Shown: positions 1-10,005, numbered from the stretch's first letter. The stretch is 64,000 nt of DNA from Geomobilibacter sp964432205 (GCA_964432205.1 CAYSMK010000021.1:1-64000); one strand, 5' to 3'. Notes: generated by a model not told the origin, from the letters alone. A program made the numbers and translations.

Positions 1-1
1 G

Positions 2-55
2 GACGGCCCGGTCTTTACCGCCAGGCAGGTCAGGGAGATGCCCCAGGAGTTCTGA
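2..55 (+). CDS. C-terminal tail of a PyrK/NfnA-like oxidoreductase (partial)
   Basis: Only the last 17 codons lie in the window, ending at the TGA at 53-55. The visible peptide contains DGPVFTA, which resembles the C-terminal end of ferredoxin-NADP reductase-like electron-transfer subunits such as PyrK (dihydroorotate dehydrogenase) or NfnA, where a DGPxFDA motif follows the iron-sulfur cysteines. The cysteines would lie outside the window, so the family assignment is an inference from a very short match. Confidence 0.4.
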   Translation, partial: DGPVFTARQVREMPQEF

Positions 56-158
56 TCCGCACGCTCCATCCGCCACATACCTTTACTGCACTGGGTGTGG
101 TAAAGGTCGACAATTATGATAAAATTTTCGGCATGAGCGGCACGGAAAGGAGCCAGCC

Positions 159-725
159 ATGCCAACGGTCGTCATCGTCTATCACAGCACTTACGGGCAC
201 ACTGAGGTACAGGCGAAAGCGGTCCTGCAGGGGGTGCAACGGGTCGACAAGGTTTCTCACCTGCTCCTACCGGTCGCAGAGGTGGAAAAGCACTGGGATG
301 ATCTTAATAGTGCGGATGCGATAATATTTGGCTGTCCAACCTACATGGGGAGCGCGTCGGCCGAATTCAAGCGTTTCATGGAGGCAAGCTCCAAGCTGTG
401 GGCCGAGCAGAAGTGGAAGGATAAGCTCGCTGCAGGCTTTACCAATTCGGGAAGTCAAAGTGGCGACAAGTTGAATACCTTGCTGCAGCTGGCGATTTTC
501 GCCGCCCAGCATGGCATGCTCTGGGTGAGTCTCGGAATCTTGCCCGGCAACAACTCCTCAACCGGAAGCCCTGCAGACCTGAATCGCATCGGCTCCTATC
601 TGGGGGCCATGGCCCAGTCCAATATCGACCTGGGAAGCGATGCCGCGCCGCCGAGAAGTGACCGGGAGACGGCATCGGTCCTGGGACGGAGGGTGGCGGA
701 GACTGCTCTCAAGATGGCCTGCTGA
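159..725 (+). CDS. flavodoxin/WrbA-like FMN protein
   Basis: A 188-residue flavodoxin-fold protein. The N-terminus VVIVYHSTYGHTE matches the FMN phosphate-binding loop of flavodoxin/WrbA proteins (S/T-x-T/Y-G-x-T), and the later segment IIFGCPTYMGSASAEFKRFME matches the GxPTYxG loop that contacts the isoalloxazine ring. Such proteins are usually cytoplasmic NAD(P)H:quinone oxidoreductases or flavodoxins; which one applies cannot be told from sequence alone. A good ribosome site (AAAGGAG) lies just before the ATG. It is convergent with the downstream minus-strand lipoprotein gene and appears to be transcribed alone. Confidence 0.8.
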   Translation: MPTVVIVYHSTYGHTEVQAKAVLQGVQRVDKVSHLLLPVAEVEKHWDDLNSADAIIFGCPTYMGSASAEFKRFMEASSKLWAEQKWKDKLAAGFTNSGSQSGDKLNTLLQLAIFAAQHGMLWVSLGILPGNNSSTGSPADLNRIGSYLGAMAQSNIDLGSDAAPPRSDRETASVLGRRVAETALKMAC

Positions 726-771
726 ACTCAGCCGCGCCACTCACGTAAGTCCCCAGTCTGCTGTATCACAG

Positions 772-1590
772 TCAAGGATAGACGAAATAGTCTGCGTCTG
801 ACCTTTCCAGCCGCTCAATAATCCCCTCGGTTACCGGGATGATGACCTTCGCTGAAATTCCTGCCGCCTGTGCCAATGGTTCGGCCACGGCACGCCGCAT
901 GGCGTGACCAACGCCAGTGACGACCACCATGATTTTTCCGGGATTGCGAATCAGGTAGTCCTGTATGAGCCGTGCCATGGTGTTGTTGCGGAGAGCCTGG
1001 GCTTCGCTGAATGTCTTGAAGGCGGTTTCCGGCAGGGGGTGGTCGGCGAAGGCGTCTCTGAGGAATGAGCGGTATGAGTCGGATTGCGTGACATTTACAC
1101 CATGGGGGATTCTTGCCCTGTCGGCCGGAGCAAGAGACTGCACACCGCCGCGGGCCACTTTTCTGACCAACTCTTCCGGTGCGTTGAGGCCGATAAGGGG
1201 GATGCCGTTGTTCCGGGCAAACAACAGGATGGTGTCGTACTCGGTCCAATCGATGGTCCAACTCGCTCGGTAACGCTCGCCGAATTCCTGAAGTCCCATG
1301 GCCCCTTTGACCCACTGATCCAGGACCTGCTGGCTCTCCAGATCGAACATCTCAAGGCCGATGGCCAGGGGGATGCCTCGTTTGTGGAGACTGGTCATGA
1401 TGTCCAGTTGCAACCGGTGGTGGGACTGCTGGTCGTGGAACTCGCCGACAAAGATCACCCGGGCCTGCTGCAGGTCGGCAATCATCCGGGTAAAGGCCGC
1501 CGGGTCGTTCCGTGCGACCCAGTTGGCTCGACTGCCCGCACACCCCGCCATCGAGTCTGACAGCACAATCAGGGTGAAAAGAATACACAT
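772..1590 (-). CDS. ChaN-family lipoprotein
   Basis: Member of the ChaN/PhuW-type family, whose characterised members are lipoproteins linked to heme or iron uptake. The segment VIFVGEFHDQQSHH followed by LAIGLEMFD is the characteristic core with paired Glu/His residues. I chose the internal ATG at 1590 (272 aa) because it leaves a compact lipoprotein signal peptide with a lipobox-like M-A-G-C ending at Cys17; an upstream ATG at 1662 adds 24 residues and no better signal. Neither start has a strong ribosome site. The heme role is taken from the family; no heme ligand can be identified with certainty here. Confidence 0.75.
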   Translation of the reverse strand: MCILFTLIVLSDSMAGCAGSRANWVARNDPAAFTRMIADLQQARVIFVGEFHDQQSHHRLQLDIMTSLHKRGIPLAIGLEMFDLESQQVLDQWVKGAMGLQEFGERYRASWTIDWTEYDTILLFARNNGIPLIGLNAPEELVRKVARGGVQSLAPADRARIPHGVNVTQSDSYRSFLRDAFADHPLPETAFKTFSEAQALRNNTMARLIQDYLIRNPGKIMVVVTGVGHAMRRAVAEPLAQAAGISAKVIIPVTEGIIERLERSDADYFVYP

Positions 1591-1771
1591 GTTTCTGGCG
1601 ATCAGGTTCAGGGCGAGCTCCGCGGCGGAATACGAAATTGACGTATCTGCAGTGCGACGCATGGTAACACGGGTTAGAGCGGAATGGAATGTCGGACGGT
1701 ACCAGTTGCGGAGAATGAACGGAAAGCGCCGGAAACCGATAAGTTAAAGAAATTTCATGGCTTGAAAAAAC

Positions 1772-1801
1772 TTGACACCCCTGGTCGGCTGTGGTACCTA
1801 T
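1772..1801 (+). promoter_or_regulatory. candidate promoter of the ATP synthase operon
   Basis: A perfect TTGACA -35 at 1772-1777 is followed after 17-18 bases by a weak -10-like TACCTAT at 1795-1801. It lies about 100 bases ahead of the first ATP synthase gene. The -10 is poor, so the assignment rests mainly on the -35 and on position. Confidence 0.4.
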
Positions 1802-1842
1802 CGACCGTTTTGAAGCCAGGGGGGCCGCGGTCCTCCCATTTA

Positions 1843-1872
1843 TTGTATGCAGTATACAATTTATGTATACAA
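1843..1872. promoter_or_regulatory. inverted TTGTAT/ATACAA operator-like site in the atp leader
   Basis: TTGTAT-N5-ATACAA at 1843-1859 is an inverted repeat, and TGTATACAA recurs at 1864-1872, so the GTATAC cores at 1852 and 1865 are spaced 13 bases apart. The site lies downstream of the proposed promoter and 32 bases ahead of the GTG start of the operon, a position suited to a repressor. The regulator is not known from the sequence; Geobacter HgtR, reported to repress biosynthesis and energy genes, would be one candidate to test. Confidence 0.45.
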
Positions 1873-1903
1873 GATATCTATCTGACCGGCAAGGGGTGGT
1901 ACG

Positions 1904-2329
1904 GTGATCAATCTCGATTTAGCCTTTGTCATCCAGTTGATCAACTTCCTGATCCTGGTGCTCATTCTTAACGTATTTCTGTTCAAGCCGATCCGCAAGG
2001 TGCTTGCCGACCGCAGTGGCGAACTGGCTGCGGCCAAGTCCAGGGCCGAAGCTGTGGACAAGGATGTCCAGGACAAGATGGCGGAGTACGAGTCCAAGCT
2101 GCGGGCCGTGAAGGGAGAGGCCGGCAGTGAGCGGGCCACTCTGATCAAGGAGGCCCAGGCCGAGGAAGCGGCCGTGCTGGAGAAGGCGCGGAAAGAGGCT
2201 GCCGATTCGCTGGCTGCCATCAAGGAGCGGGTTGCACGGGAAGCCGCTGATGCCAAGCTTCTTCTGCAGGAGCAGGCCCGCACCCTGTCGCTGGAAATTT
2301 GTGAGAAGGTTCTCGGGAGGAGTTTGTAA
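1904..2329 (+). CDS. atpF': ATP synthase F0 subunit b'
   Basis: A 141-residue b'-type peripheral stalk subunit of the F1F0 ATP synthase. One N-terminal membrane helix (about residues 5-28) is followed by a long charged alanine/glutamate-rich helix typical of the dimeric stalk. The GTG start is set by AAGGGG five bases upstream and by the membrane helix beginning at once. It is the first gene of the cluster, followed by the second b-type subunit; paired b'/b subunits form a heterodimer that links F0 to the delta subunit and F1. Genes for subunits a and c are not here, so they must be encoded elsewhere. Confidence 0.92.
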   Translation: MINLDLAFVIQLINFLILVLILNVFLFKPIRKVLADRSGELAAAKSRAEAVDKDVQDKMAEYESKLRAVKGEAGSERATLIKEAQAEEAAVLEKARKEAADSLAAIKERVAREAADAKLLLQEQARTLSLEICEKVLGRSL

Positions 2330-2330
2330 T

Positions 2331-2948
2331 ATGCGGCGGATTTCGTCGGTGCGGATTAGTCCTGCTGTTGTGAAGACAGCTGCCACGCTCCTCTTTCTCG
2401 GGTTCGCCGTAGTTGCCTCTGCATCCGAAGGGGGGGGCGGCGCCCATGGCGGCGGTCACGGTGGTGCGCAGATGAAGGATTTCATGTGGCGTTGCATCGA
2501 TTTTGCGGCGCTCGTCCTGATCCTGGTCTGGGCCATCAAGAAGGCCGACATGAAGAAGTCGCTGGCCGACCGCCGGTCCGGCATCGAAAAGGCCCTGAAG
2601 GAGGCCGAAGAGGCCAAGGCCGCGGCCGAGCGGAAGTTTGCCGAGTACAATACCAAGCTGGCCCAGGCCAATAGGGATATAGAGGAACTGCAGGCGAACA
2701 TCCGTCGTGAAGGGGTTGCCGAGAAGGAGCGGATCATTGCCGAGGCAAAGGCCGGCGCTGCGAAGATCAGTGAGCAGGCCCGCGCCGCAGCCGATCAGGA
2801 GGTCCTGAAGGCGAGGGCCGAGCTCCGCAGGGAAGCTGCCCACCTGGCCGTGCAACTGGCAGAGGGGACGCTGAAGGAAAAGATCGAGAAGAACGACCAG
2901 GATCGCCTGGTTGGTGAATATCTTACCAAGGTGGTAAATCTAAAGTGA
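2331..2948 (+). CDS. atpF: ATP synthase F0 subunit b
   Basis: A 206-residue b subunit, the second stalk helix. The ATG at 2331 is preceded by GGGAGGA and lies one base after the stop of the b' gene. Unlike a minimal b subunit (about 156-170 aa), it begins with a hydrophobic signal-like segment (about residues 12-32), then a Gly/His-rich linker GGGGAHGGGHGG (about 34-45), then the membrane helix (about 50-70) and the charged coiled-coil stalk. The extra N-terminal segment may be cleaved or may be a second membrane pass. The 3' end overlaps the next gene by four bases, suggesting translational coupling. Confidence 0.9.
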   Translation: MRRISSVRISPAVVKTAATLLFLGFAVVASASEGGGGAHGGGHGGAQMKDFMWRCIDFAALVLILVWAIKKADMKKSLADRRSGIEKALKEAEEAKAAAERKFAEYNTKLAQANRDIEELQANIRREGVAEKERIIAEAKAGAAKISEQARAAADQEVLKARAELRREAAHLAVQLAEGTLKEKIEKNDQDRLVGEYLTKVVNLK

Positions 2949-3487
2949 GTGCAAGCGCGATAGCAAGACGGTATGCCAAGGCCCTCGTGCAGCTCGGTGC
3001 GGAAGAGGGAGCAGTGGAGCGGTTTCACAGCGAACTGACCACTGTCGAGTCCCTGTTCGCTTCCAATCCGGCCCTCGGTGCCCTGTTTGCCAACCCGGCC
3101 TATGGTATCGAGGCAAAGCGTGAAATCCTCAAGGACGTGAACGCCAGGCTGGCTGCTTCCACGACCATCGGGAATTTTCTGCTCCTGCTCTTGGAGCGCG
3201 GCAGGATTGCCGCACTTCCCCAGATAGTGGCCAGTTTCAGCGCCCTGGCCGACGAGCTTTCCGGTGTGGTCCGGCCGGTTGTGACGACGGCCCAGCCGCT
3301 GGAAGACGGTCAGGTGGCGGACATCAAGGCTGCCCTTGAGAAAAACACCGGCAAGAAGGTGGCGCTCACGGTGAATGTCGATCCGACCCTTATCGGCGGT
3401 ATCGTCACCAAGATCGGCAATACGGTGTTCGATGGCAGTGTGAAAACCCAGTTAACTCGGATTGAAGATACATTACAGAAGGGGTGA
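2945..3487 (+). CDS. atpH: ATP synthase F1 subunit delta
   Basis: A 180-residue delta (OSCP-like) subunit that caps the alpha3beta3 hexamer and binds the b/b' stalk. The N-terminal helical domain begins ASAIARRYAKALV, the family hallmark, and the C-terminal part carries the conserved DPTLIGGIVTKIGNTVFDGSV segment. The GTG start overlaps the TGA of the b subunit gene by four bases (GTGA). Length is normal for the family. Nothing unusual is seen. Confidence 0.93.
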   Translation: MSASAIARRYAKALVQLGAEEGAVERFHSELTTVESLFASNPALGALFANPAYGIEAKREILKDVNARLAASTTIGNFLLLLLERGRIAALPQIVASFSALADELSGVVRPVVTTAQPLEDGQVADIKAALEKNTGKKVALTVNVDPTLIGGIVTKIGNTVFDGSVKTQLTRIEDTLQKG

Positions 3488-3496
3488 GACGAACCA

Positions 3497-5005
3497 ATGG
3501 AAATCAGAGCCGAAGAAATCAGCGAAATAATCCGCAAGCAGATCAAGGAGTACGGCAAGGAAGTCGAAGTTGCCGAGACCGGCACGATTATCTCGATCGG
3601 TGACGGGATCGCCCGCATCCACGGTCTGGACAAGGCCATGGCCGGCGAGCTGCTGGAGTTTCCCGGCGGTGTTTCCGGGATGTGCCTCAACCTGGAAGAG
3701 GATAACGTCGGTGCCGCCATCCTCGGTGACTTCGAGGCCATCAAGGAAGGCGACACGGTCAAGCGGACCGGCCGCATCGTCGAGGTGCCGGTGGGCGACG
3801 CCCTTATCGGCCGCGTCGTCGACGCCATAGGTCAGCCGATCGACGGCAAGGGACCGATTGCCAGCAGCGATTTCCGCAAGGTGGAAGTAAAGGCCCCGGG
3901 TATCGTTCAGCGTAAGTCGGTGCATCAGCCGATGCAGACCGGTCTCAAGGCTATCGACTCCATGGTGCCGATCGGGCGCGGTCAGCGGGAACTGATCATC
4001 GGCGACCGTCAGACCGGCAAGACCGCCGTTGCCATGGACACCATCATCAATCAGAAGGGTGGCGACGTCGTCTGCATCTATGTCGCCATCGGGCAGAAGC
4101 GTTCCACGGTTGCCCAGGTCGTGAGCAAGCTGCAGGAACACGGCGCCATGGATTACACCATCGTCGTTGCCGCGACTGCGTCGGAGCCGGCACCGCTCCA
4201 GTTTATCGCCCCCTACACCGGCGTTACCATGGGCGAGTACTTCCGCGACAATGCCAAGCATGCCCTGATCATCTACGACGACCTCTCCAAGCAGGCCGTT
4301 GCCTATCGCCAGCTTTCGCTCCTCCTTCGCCGTCCGCCGGGGCGCGAGGCGTATCCGGGCGACGTCTTCTATCTCCACAGTCGTCTGCTCGAGCGTGCCT
4401 GCAAACTGTCCGACGATTGCGGCGCCGGTTCCCTGACCGCTCTGCCGATCATCGAAACCCAGGCCGGTGACGTTTCCGCCTATATTCCGACCAACGTCAT
4501 CTCCATCACCGACGGCCAGATCTTCCTGGAGTCCGACCTGTTCTACTCGGGTGTCCGTCCGGCCATCAACGTCGGCATCTCCGTTTCCCGCGTCGGCGGT
4601 TCTGCCCAGGTAAAGGCAATGAAGCAGGTTGCCGGTACGCTGCGTCTGAACCTGGCCCAGTATCGTGAGATGGCTGCGTTTGCCCAGTTCGGTTCCGACC
4701 TGGACAAGGCGACCCAGATGCAGCTGGCACGTGGCGAGCGTCTCGTCGAGATCCTCAAGCAGGCCCAGTACCAGCCGCTGCCGGTCGAGAAGCAGGTGCT
4801 CATCGTCTTCGCCGCCAACAACGGCTACCTGGACGAGTACCCGGTATCGTCGCTCAAGCGCTACGAGCAGGAGCTCAACTCCTTCTTCGATTCCCGCAAG
4901 TCCGATGTTGTCGCCGAACTCCGCGACAGGAAGGCGATCGACGACGATCTGAAGGCGAAGCTGGTTGCCGGCCTCAATGAGTTCAAGAAGGAATTTACTG
5001 CCTAA
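3497..5005 (+). CDS. atpA: ATP synthase F1 subunit alpha
   Basis: The 502-residue non-catalytic nucleotide-binding subunit of F1. The N-terminal beta-barrel runs to about residue 95; the P-loop GDRQTGKT is at 169-176; the segment RPPGREAYPGDVFYLHSRLLERA is the usual interface motif; and the C-terminal helical bundle ends normally. The ATG lies nine bases after the delta stop with a modest ribosome site. It forms alternating alpha/beta pairs with the atpD product and completes the catalytic sites with its arginine finger. Confidence 0.97.
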   Translation: MEIRAEEISEIIRKQIKEYGKEVEVAETGTIISIGDGIARIHGLDKAMAGELLEFPGGVSGMCLNLEEDNVGAAILGDFEAIKEGDTVKRTGRIVEVPVGDALIGRVVDAIGQPIDGKGPIASSDFRKVEVKAPGIVQRKSVHQPMQTGLKAIDSMVPIGRGQRELIIGDRQTGKTAVAMDTIINQKGGDVVCIYVAIGQKRSTVAQVVSKLQEHGAMDYTIVVAATASEPAPLQFIAPYTGVTMGEYFRDNAKHALIIYDDLSKQAVAYRQLSLLLRRPPGREAYPGDVFYLHSRLLERACKLSDDCGAGSLTALPIIETQAGDVSAYIPTNVISITDGQIFLESDLFYSGVRPAINVGISVSRVGGSAQVKAMKQVAGTLRLNLAQYREMAAFAQFGSDLDKATQMQLARGERLVEILKQAQYQPLPVEKQVLIVFAANNGYLDEYPVSSLKRYEQELNSFFDSRKSDVVAELRDRKAIDDDLKAKLVAGLNEFKKEFTA

Positions 5006-5023
5006 TAAGGACGGTCAGCCGTT

Positions 5024-5887
5024 ATGCCAACCCTGAAGAGTATTAAAAAGCGGATCGGATCGGTCAAGAATACCCGCCAGATCACCAAGGCGATGAAGAT
5101 GGTCTCGGCGGCCAAGCTCCGCCGGGCACAGGAGAACGTCGTCGCTGCCCGTCCCTATGCCGGCAAGCTGGCCGAGGTGCTCGGACGTCTGGCACAGAAT
5201 GTGGGTACGGACGTCAGTCCTCTCCTCCAGGAGCGTCCCAAGGAGAGACTGCTGCTTATCGTCGTCACCTCCGACCGCGGTCTCTGCGGCGGTTTCAACG
5301 CCAATATCTGCAAGGCTGCCGATCGTTTTCTCAAGGAGCATGCCAGGGAGTACAAAGAGCTCTCCGTCATGACCATCGGCCGCAAGGGGTACGATTTCCT
5401 CAAGAACCGGCACAAGGTTGTGAAAAACCACACCAACATCCAATCGAACCTCAACTACCAGACGGCGGCGCTCATCGCCCAGGAGGTCATTGAGTCGTTC
5501 GTTGCCGATGAATATGACGAGGTCCATCTCCTGTTCAACGCCTTCAGGAGTGTCATGTCGCAGGACATCACCCTGGACAAGCTCCTGCCGATCACGTCGC
5601 CGGCCGGTGCGGAAGAGACGGTGCCGCCACAGTACATCTACGAGCCGTCGCAGGGAGAATTGCTGGCTGAACTGCTCCCCAAGCATATCGAGGTGCAGGT
5701 CTTCCGGGCACTTCTCGAGTCGGTGGCCGCCGAGCATGGTGCCCGTATGACCGCCATGGACAGTGCTTCCAAGAACGCCAACGAGATGATCAGCAAGCTG
5801 ACGCTCCAGTACAACCGGGCACGTCAGGCTGCCATCACCAAGGAGTTGATGGAGATCATCTCCGGCGCCGAGTCGATCAAAGGATAA
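5024..5887 (+). CDS. atpG: ATP synthase F1 subunit gamma
   Basis: The 287-residue rotor shaft of F1. The N-terminal helix (KSIKKRIGSVKNTRQITKAM) and the C-terminal helix (NANEMISKLTLQYNRARQAAITKEL) form the antiparallel coiled coil inside alpha3beta3, and the central TSDRGLCGGFN motif is the family signature. It turns within the hexamer and connects to the epsilon subunit and the c-ring. It sits between atpA and atpD, in the normal order. Confidence 0.96.
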   Translation: MPTLKSIKKRIGSVKNTRQITKAMKMVSAAKLRRAQENVVAARPYAGKLAEVLGRLAQNVGTDVSPLLQERPKERLLLIVVTSDRGLCGGFNANICKAADRFLKEHAREYKELSVMTIGRKGYDFLKNRHKVVKNHTNIQSNLNYQTAALIAQEVIESFVADEYDEVHLLFNAFRSVMSQDITLDKLLPITSPAGAEETVPPQYIYEPSQGELLAELLPKHIEVQVFRALLESVAAEHGARMTAMDSASKNANEMISKLTLQYNRARQAAITKELMEIISGAESIKG

Positions 5888-5949
5888 AACAGCGGATTTC
5901 GTATCCACATTATAGAGCCCCCGCCAGGGTGCAGGAGGAAGGAAACACC

Positions 5950-7362
<1,413 letters not shown>

Positions 7363-7370
7363 AAATGCAG

Positions 7371-7437
7371 GCACGAGGCTCTAGGCACGAGGCTCTAGGA
7401 ACCCTAGTGCCCAGCGCCTAGAGCCGAGAGCCTAGAG
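7371..7437. repeat. 7-nt-period hairpin repeat between atpD and atpC
   Basis: Left arm 7371-7399 reads GCACGAG GCTCTAG twice in tandem, a period of seven. The right arm (7403-7437) holds the complementary run GCCTAGA GCCGAGA GCCTAGA, so the whole can fold into an imperfect hairpin. It sits inside the atp operon between two genes that must both be expressed, so it is probably not a strong terminator. Confidence 0.7.
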
Positions 7438-7447
7438 GTTTATTGAT

Positions 7448-7864
7448 ATGGCAGAAAAACTGAAGCTCGAACTGGTTACCCCCTACAAGAAAGTCCTCTC
7501 GGCTGAGGTGGACGAAGTCACGGCCAATGGCTCGCTCGGCGAGTTCGGTGTTCTGCCCGGCCATGCCGCGATGCTCACCGCCCTGAAGATCGGCGAGCTG
7601 ACCTATAAGCAGGGTGCCACCGTATCCCATCTGGCGGTGAACTGGGGCTACTTTGAGGTGGAGGACGACACCGTGACGGTTCTGGTGCAGACTGCGGAGC
7701 CTGCCGATGAGATCGATCTGGAGCGGGCCCAGGCAGCACTGGGACGCGCGGAGGAAGCTCTCAAAAAGCTCACTCCCGAGGACAAGAACTTTGTTGTCTA
7801 CGAGGCGGCACTGGAGCGGGCACTTATCCGGATGCAGGTTGCCGGCAAGACAGCCCGCAAGTAA
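7448..7864 (+). CDS. atpC: ATP synthase F1 subunit epsilon
   Basis: A 138-residue epsilon subunit: an N-terminal beta-sandwich (LKLELVTPYKKVLSAEVDEV, then the GEFGVLPGHAAMLTAL motif) and a C-terminal helical hairpin (about residues 90-138) that can inhibit ATP hydrolysis in some bacteria. It couples gamma to the c-ring. It is the last gene of the operon and is followed at once by a strong terminator. Confidence 0.95.
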   Translation: MAEKLKLELVTPYKKVLSAEVDEVTANGSLGEFGVLPGHAAMLTALKIGELTYKQGATVSHLAVNWGYFEVEDDTVTVLVQTAEPADEIDLERAQAALGRAEEALKKLTPEDKNFVVYEAALERALIRMQVAGKTARK

Positions 7865-7883
7865 GCGACACAATATATGATTG

Positions 7884-7912
7884 AAAAAGAGCGGCCAGGC
7901 CGCTCTTTTTTT
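7884..7912 (+). terminator. Rho-independent terminator of the atp operon
   Basis: GAGCGGCC at 7889-7896, a one-base loop and GGCCGCTC at 7898-7905, flanked by an A run and followed by a T run. It lies 20 bases after the atpC stop. Confidence 0.9.
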
Positions 7913-7999
7913 ATGTCCGTTGCCAGCAATATCGCTGGAGAGATAGAGGAGCTCATGGCATAACAATGCCAATACGATCATGTTGAAAGGAGTGGCCGC

Positions 8000-9052
8000 A
8001 TGGACACGACCTTGCCTGTTATTGCCGTAACCATGGGAGACCCTAGTGGGATCGGTCCCGAGATCATTGCCCGCGCCGTTTCCCTGCCTGGCGTATCGCA
8101 CCTGTGCCGACCGCTGGTCCTTGGCGATGCGGGTGCCATGGCGCGCGCTATCGCCGTTACCGGAACTAGTCTTTCCCTGAAACCGGTCTCGGCCGATGCC
8201 TTGCCGGAGCATTTCCCCGTCGACACCCTGCACGTGCTGCCGCTGTCGCACCTCTCCCCCGCCGAAATGTCATTCGGCACGCCGACCCTTGCCGGCGGAC
8301 GGGCAGTTTACAGCTACATCACCGAGGCGGTCAGGCTCTGCCAGTCGGGCATTGCCGCTGCCATGGCCACGGCACCGATCAGCAAGGAGGTCCTTAACCG
8401 CGCCGGTTACCGTTACCCCGGACATACCGAGCTCCTGGCCGAACTGACCGGCACGCGGGATGTGGTGATGATGCTGGCCGGTGAGCGGTTGCGCGTGTCG
8501 CTGGTCACGATCCATGAGGCGCTACGCGATGTCCCCGAACTGCTGACCATCGAGCGGGTTTTGGCCACGATCAGGATTACCCGCGACGACCTTGCCAGAT
8601 ACTACAAGCCGGACCCCAGATTGGCCGTGCTGGCCCTCAACCCACACTGTGGTGAAGGTGGACTGTTCGGTGACGAGGAGGCCCGGATCATCGCCCCGGC
8701 TGTGGCTGCCGCCAGGCAGGAGGGGATCGATGCGGTGGGACCGCTCTCCGCTGACACGCTCTTTCACTTTGCCGTTCGCGGCGACTATGACGGAGTGGTC
8801 TGCATGTACCACGACCAGGGGCTGATCCCCCTCAAACTGCTGCATTTCGACGACGGGGTGAATGTCACCCTGGGGCTTCCGATCATCCGCACATCAGTCG
8901 ATCACGGGACGGCCTACGACCTTGCCGGGACAGGCCGGGCATCTGCGGAGAGCATGAAGGCCGCGATTGTCATGGCCGCCGGTATGGCAGCTGTGAAACA
9001 GGGACCGAGGACCCAAGCGGGCCTAAAGGACCGGGGAACTGGAAAACCATGA
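8000..9052 (+). CDS. pdxA: 4-hydroxythreonine-4-phosphate dehydrogenase
   Basis: A 350-residue PdxA, the NAD-dependent enzyme of pyridoxal phosphate synthesis that oxidises 4-phosphohydroxy-L-threonine. The N-terminus VTMGDPSGIGPEI is diagnostic, and the three metal-binding histidines lie in GHTELLAE, LNPHCGEGG and MYHDQGLIPLK. AAAGGAG precedes the ATG. The family normally ends soon after the AAGMAAVKQG helix; here an extra tail of about 15 residues (PRTQAGLKDRGTGKP) is encoded by repeat-like DNA that shares GGGCCTAAAGG with the linker of the helicase gene at 18401. The stop overlaps the next start by four bases. Confidence 0.95.
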   Translation: MDTTLPVIAVTMGDPSGIGPEIIARAVSLPGVSHLCRPLVLGDAGAMARAIAVTGTSLSLKPVSADALPEHFPVDTLHVLPLSHLSPAEMSFGTPTLAGGRAVYSYITEAVRLCQSGIAAAMATAPISKEVLNRAGYRYPGHTELLAELTGTRDVVMMLAGERLRVSLVTIHEALRDVPELLTIERVLATIRITRDDLARYYKPDPRLAVLALNPHCGEGGLFGDEEARIIAPAVAAARQEGIDAVGPLSADTLFHFAVRGDYDGVVCMYHDQGLIPLKLLHFDDGVNVTLGLPIIRTSVDHGTAYDLAGTGRASAESMKAAIVMAAGMAAVKQGPRTQAGLKDRGTGKP

Positions 9053-9981
9053 AAAAGGCAGTTGTCGCGATTGCAGTCCTCATTGTTCTGTACATCAGCT
9101 ATGTCGTGCTATCCCTCGCCCTTCTGCCGCCGGTGGCCGACCTGGCGAATCGCAAGGCCAATGTGTCCATCCAGGTCAAGGACTGGCAGGGCGCGTACCA
9201 TCCCTTTACGGTTGGCCCCAAGAACCGCTACTGGACACCGTCTGCAAGCATTCCACCGGAGATGAAATGGAGTGTCATCCTGGCCGAGGATGCCAATTTC
9301 TATAAACACGAAGGGATTGATGTCAAGGCGATCAAAAACGCGATCAAGCACGATCTGGAAAAGAAGTCGTTCGCCAAGGGTGCTTCCACCATTACCCAGC
9401 AGGTGGCAAAGAACCTGTACCTGTCCCGGGAAAAGACCATTACCAGGAAGCTGAAGGAAGTGTACCTGGCACTCAGGATGGAGCAGGAACTGACCAAGGG
9501 GCGGATCGTCGAGCTCTATCTGAACGTGGTGGAACTGGGTCCCTCAGTCTATGGCATCGGCCATGGCGCCCGCTACTACTTCGGGAAGCATCCGTCGGCC
9601 TTGACGCCAAGGGAATGTACCTTTCTGGCGGCCATGCTTCCCGGCCCGCGGGTTGCGTACAACCCATACCGGAACATGGCCAAGGTACTGCGCCGGTCGG
9701 ACATGATTCTGAAACTGCTCAGGGCCAAAGGGGTGCTGAGTGAAGGGGAGTACCGGATTGCATTAGGAGAGGCGCCCAATATTGCCGGTCTGCAGCGGAA
9801 GGTGGAGGAGAGCATCAAGCGCGAGGAGAGCTTCAAGCCACTCAGCAGTGCATCGCTGCCCGTCCCTGAACAGCCTCCCGCAACGGAAAAGGAGAACAAG
9901 GAGCCGACCGGGCAACCGGAAGCCGAGCCACCGAAAGGCGAAACTGACAGTGCACCGGCGGAAGGCACGCAAGGTCAGTAA
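9049..9981 (+). CDS. mtgA: monofunctional peptidoglycan glycosyltransferase (GT51)
   Basis: A 310-residue membrane-anchored GT51 enzyme that polymerises lipid II into glycan strands. A single N-terminal membrane helix (about residues 4-26) is followed by the GT51 motifs in order: EDANFYKHEG with catalytic Glu80, GASTITQQ (111-118), RKLKE (133-137) and KGRIVELYLN (150-159). There is no transpeptidase domain, so it is monofunctional. The C-terminal 55 residues are Pro/Glu-rich and probably disordered, longer than in most MtgA proteins. The ATG overlaps the pdxA stop, and a terminator follows. Confidence 0.92.
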   Translation: MKKAVVAIAVLIVLYISYVVLSLALLPPVADLANRKANVSIQVKDWQGAYHPFTVGPKNRYWTPSASIPPEMKWSVILAEDANFYKHEGIDVKAIKNAIKHDLEKKSFAKGASTITQQVAKNLYLSREKTITRKLKEVYLALRMEQELTKGRIVELYLNVVELGPSVYGIGHGARYYFGKHPSALTPRECTFLAAMLPGPRVAYNPYRNMAKVLRRSDMILKLLRAKGVLSEGEYRIALGEAPNIAGLQRKVEESIKREESFKPLSSASLPVPEQPPATEKENKEPTGQPEAEPPKGETDSAPAEGTQGQ

Positions 9982-10005
9982 GAAAATTTCATTGGTCGAA
10001 ACGAG

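Noticed and set aside
97..324. 75-codon frame overlapping the flavodoxin-like gene start
   Set aside because: It is out of frame with the clear flavodoxin-type gene and lacks a ribosome site.
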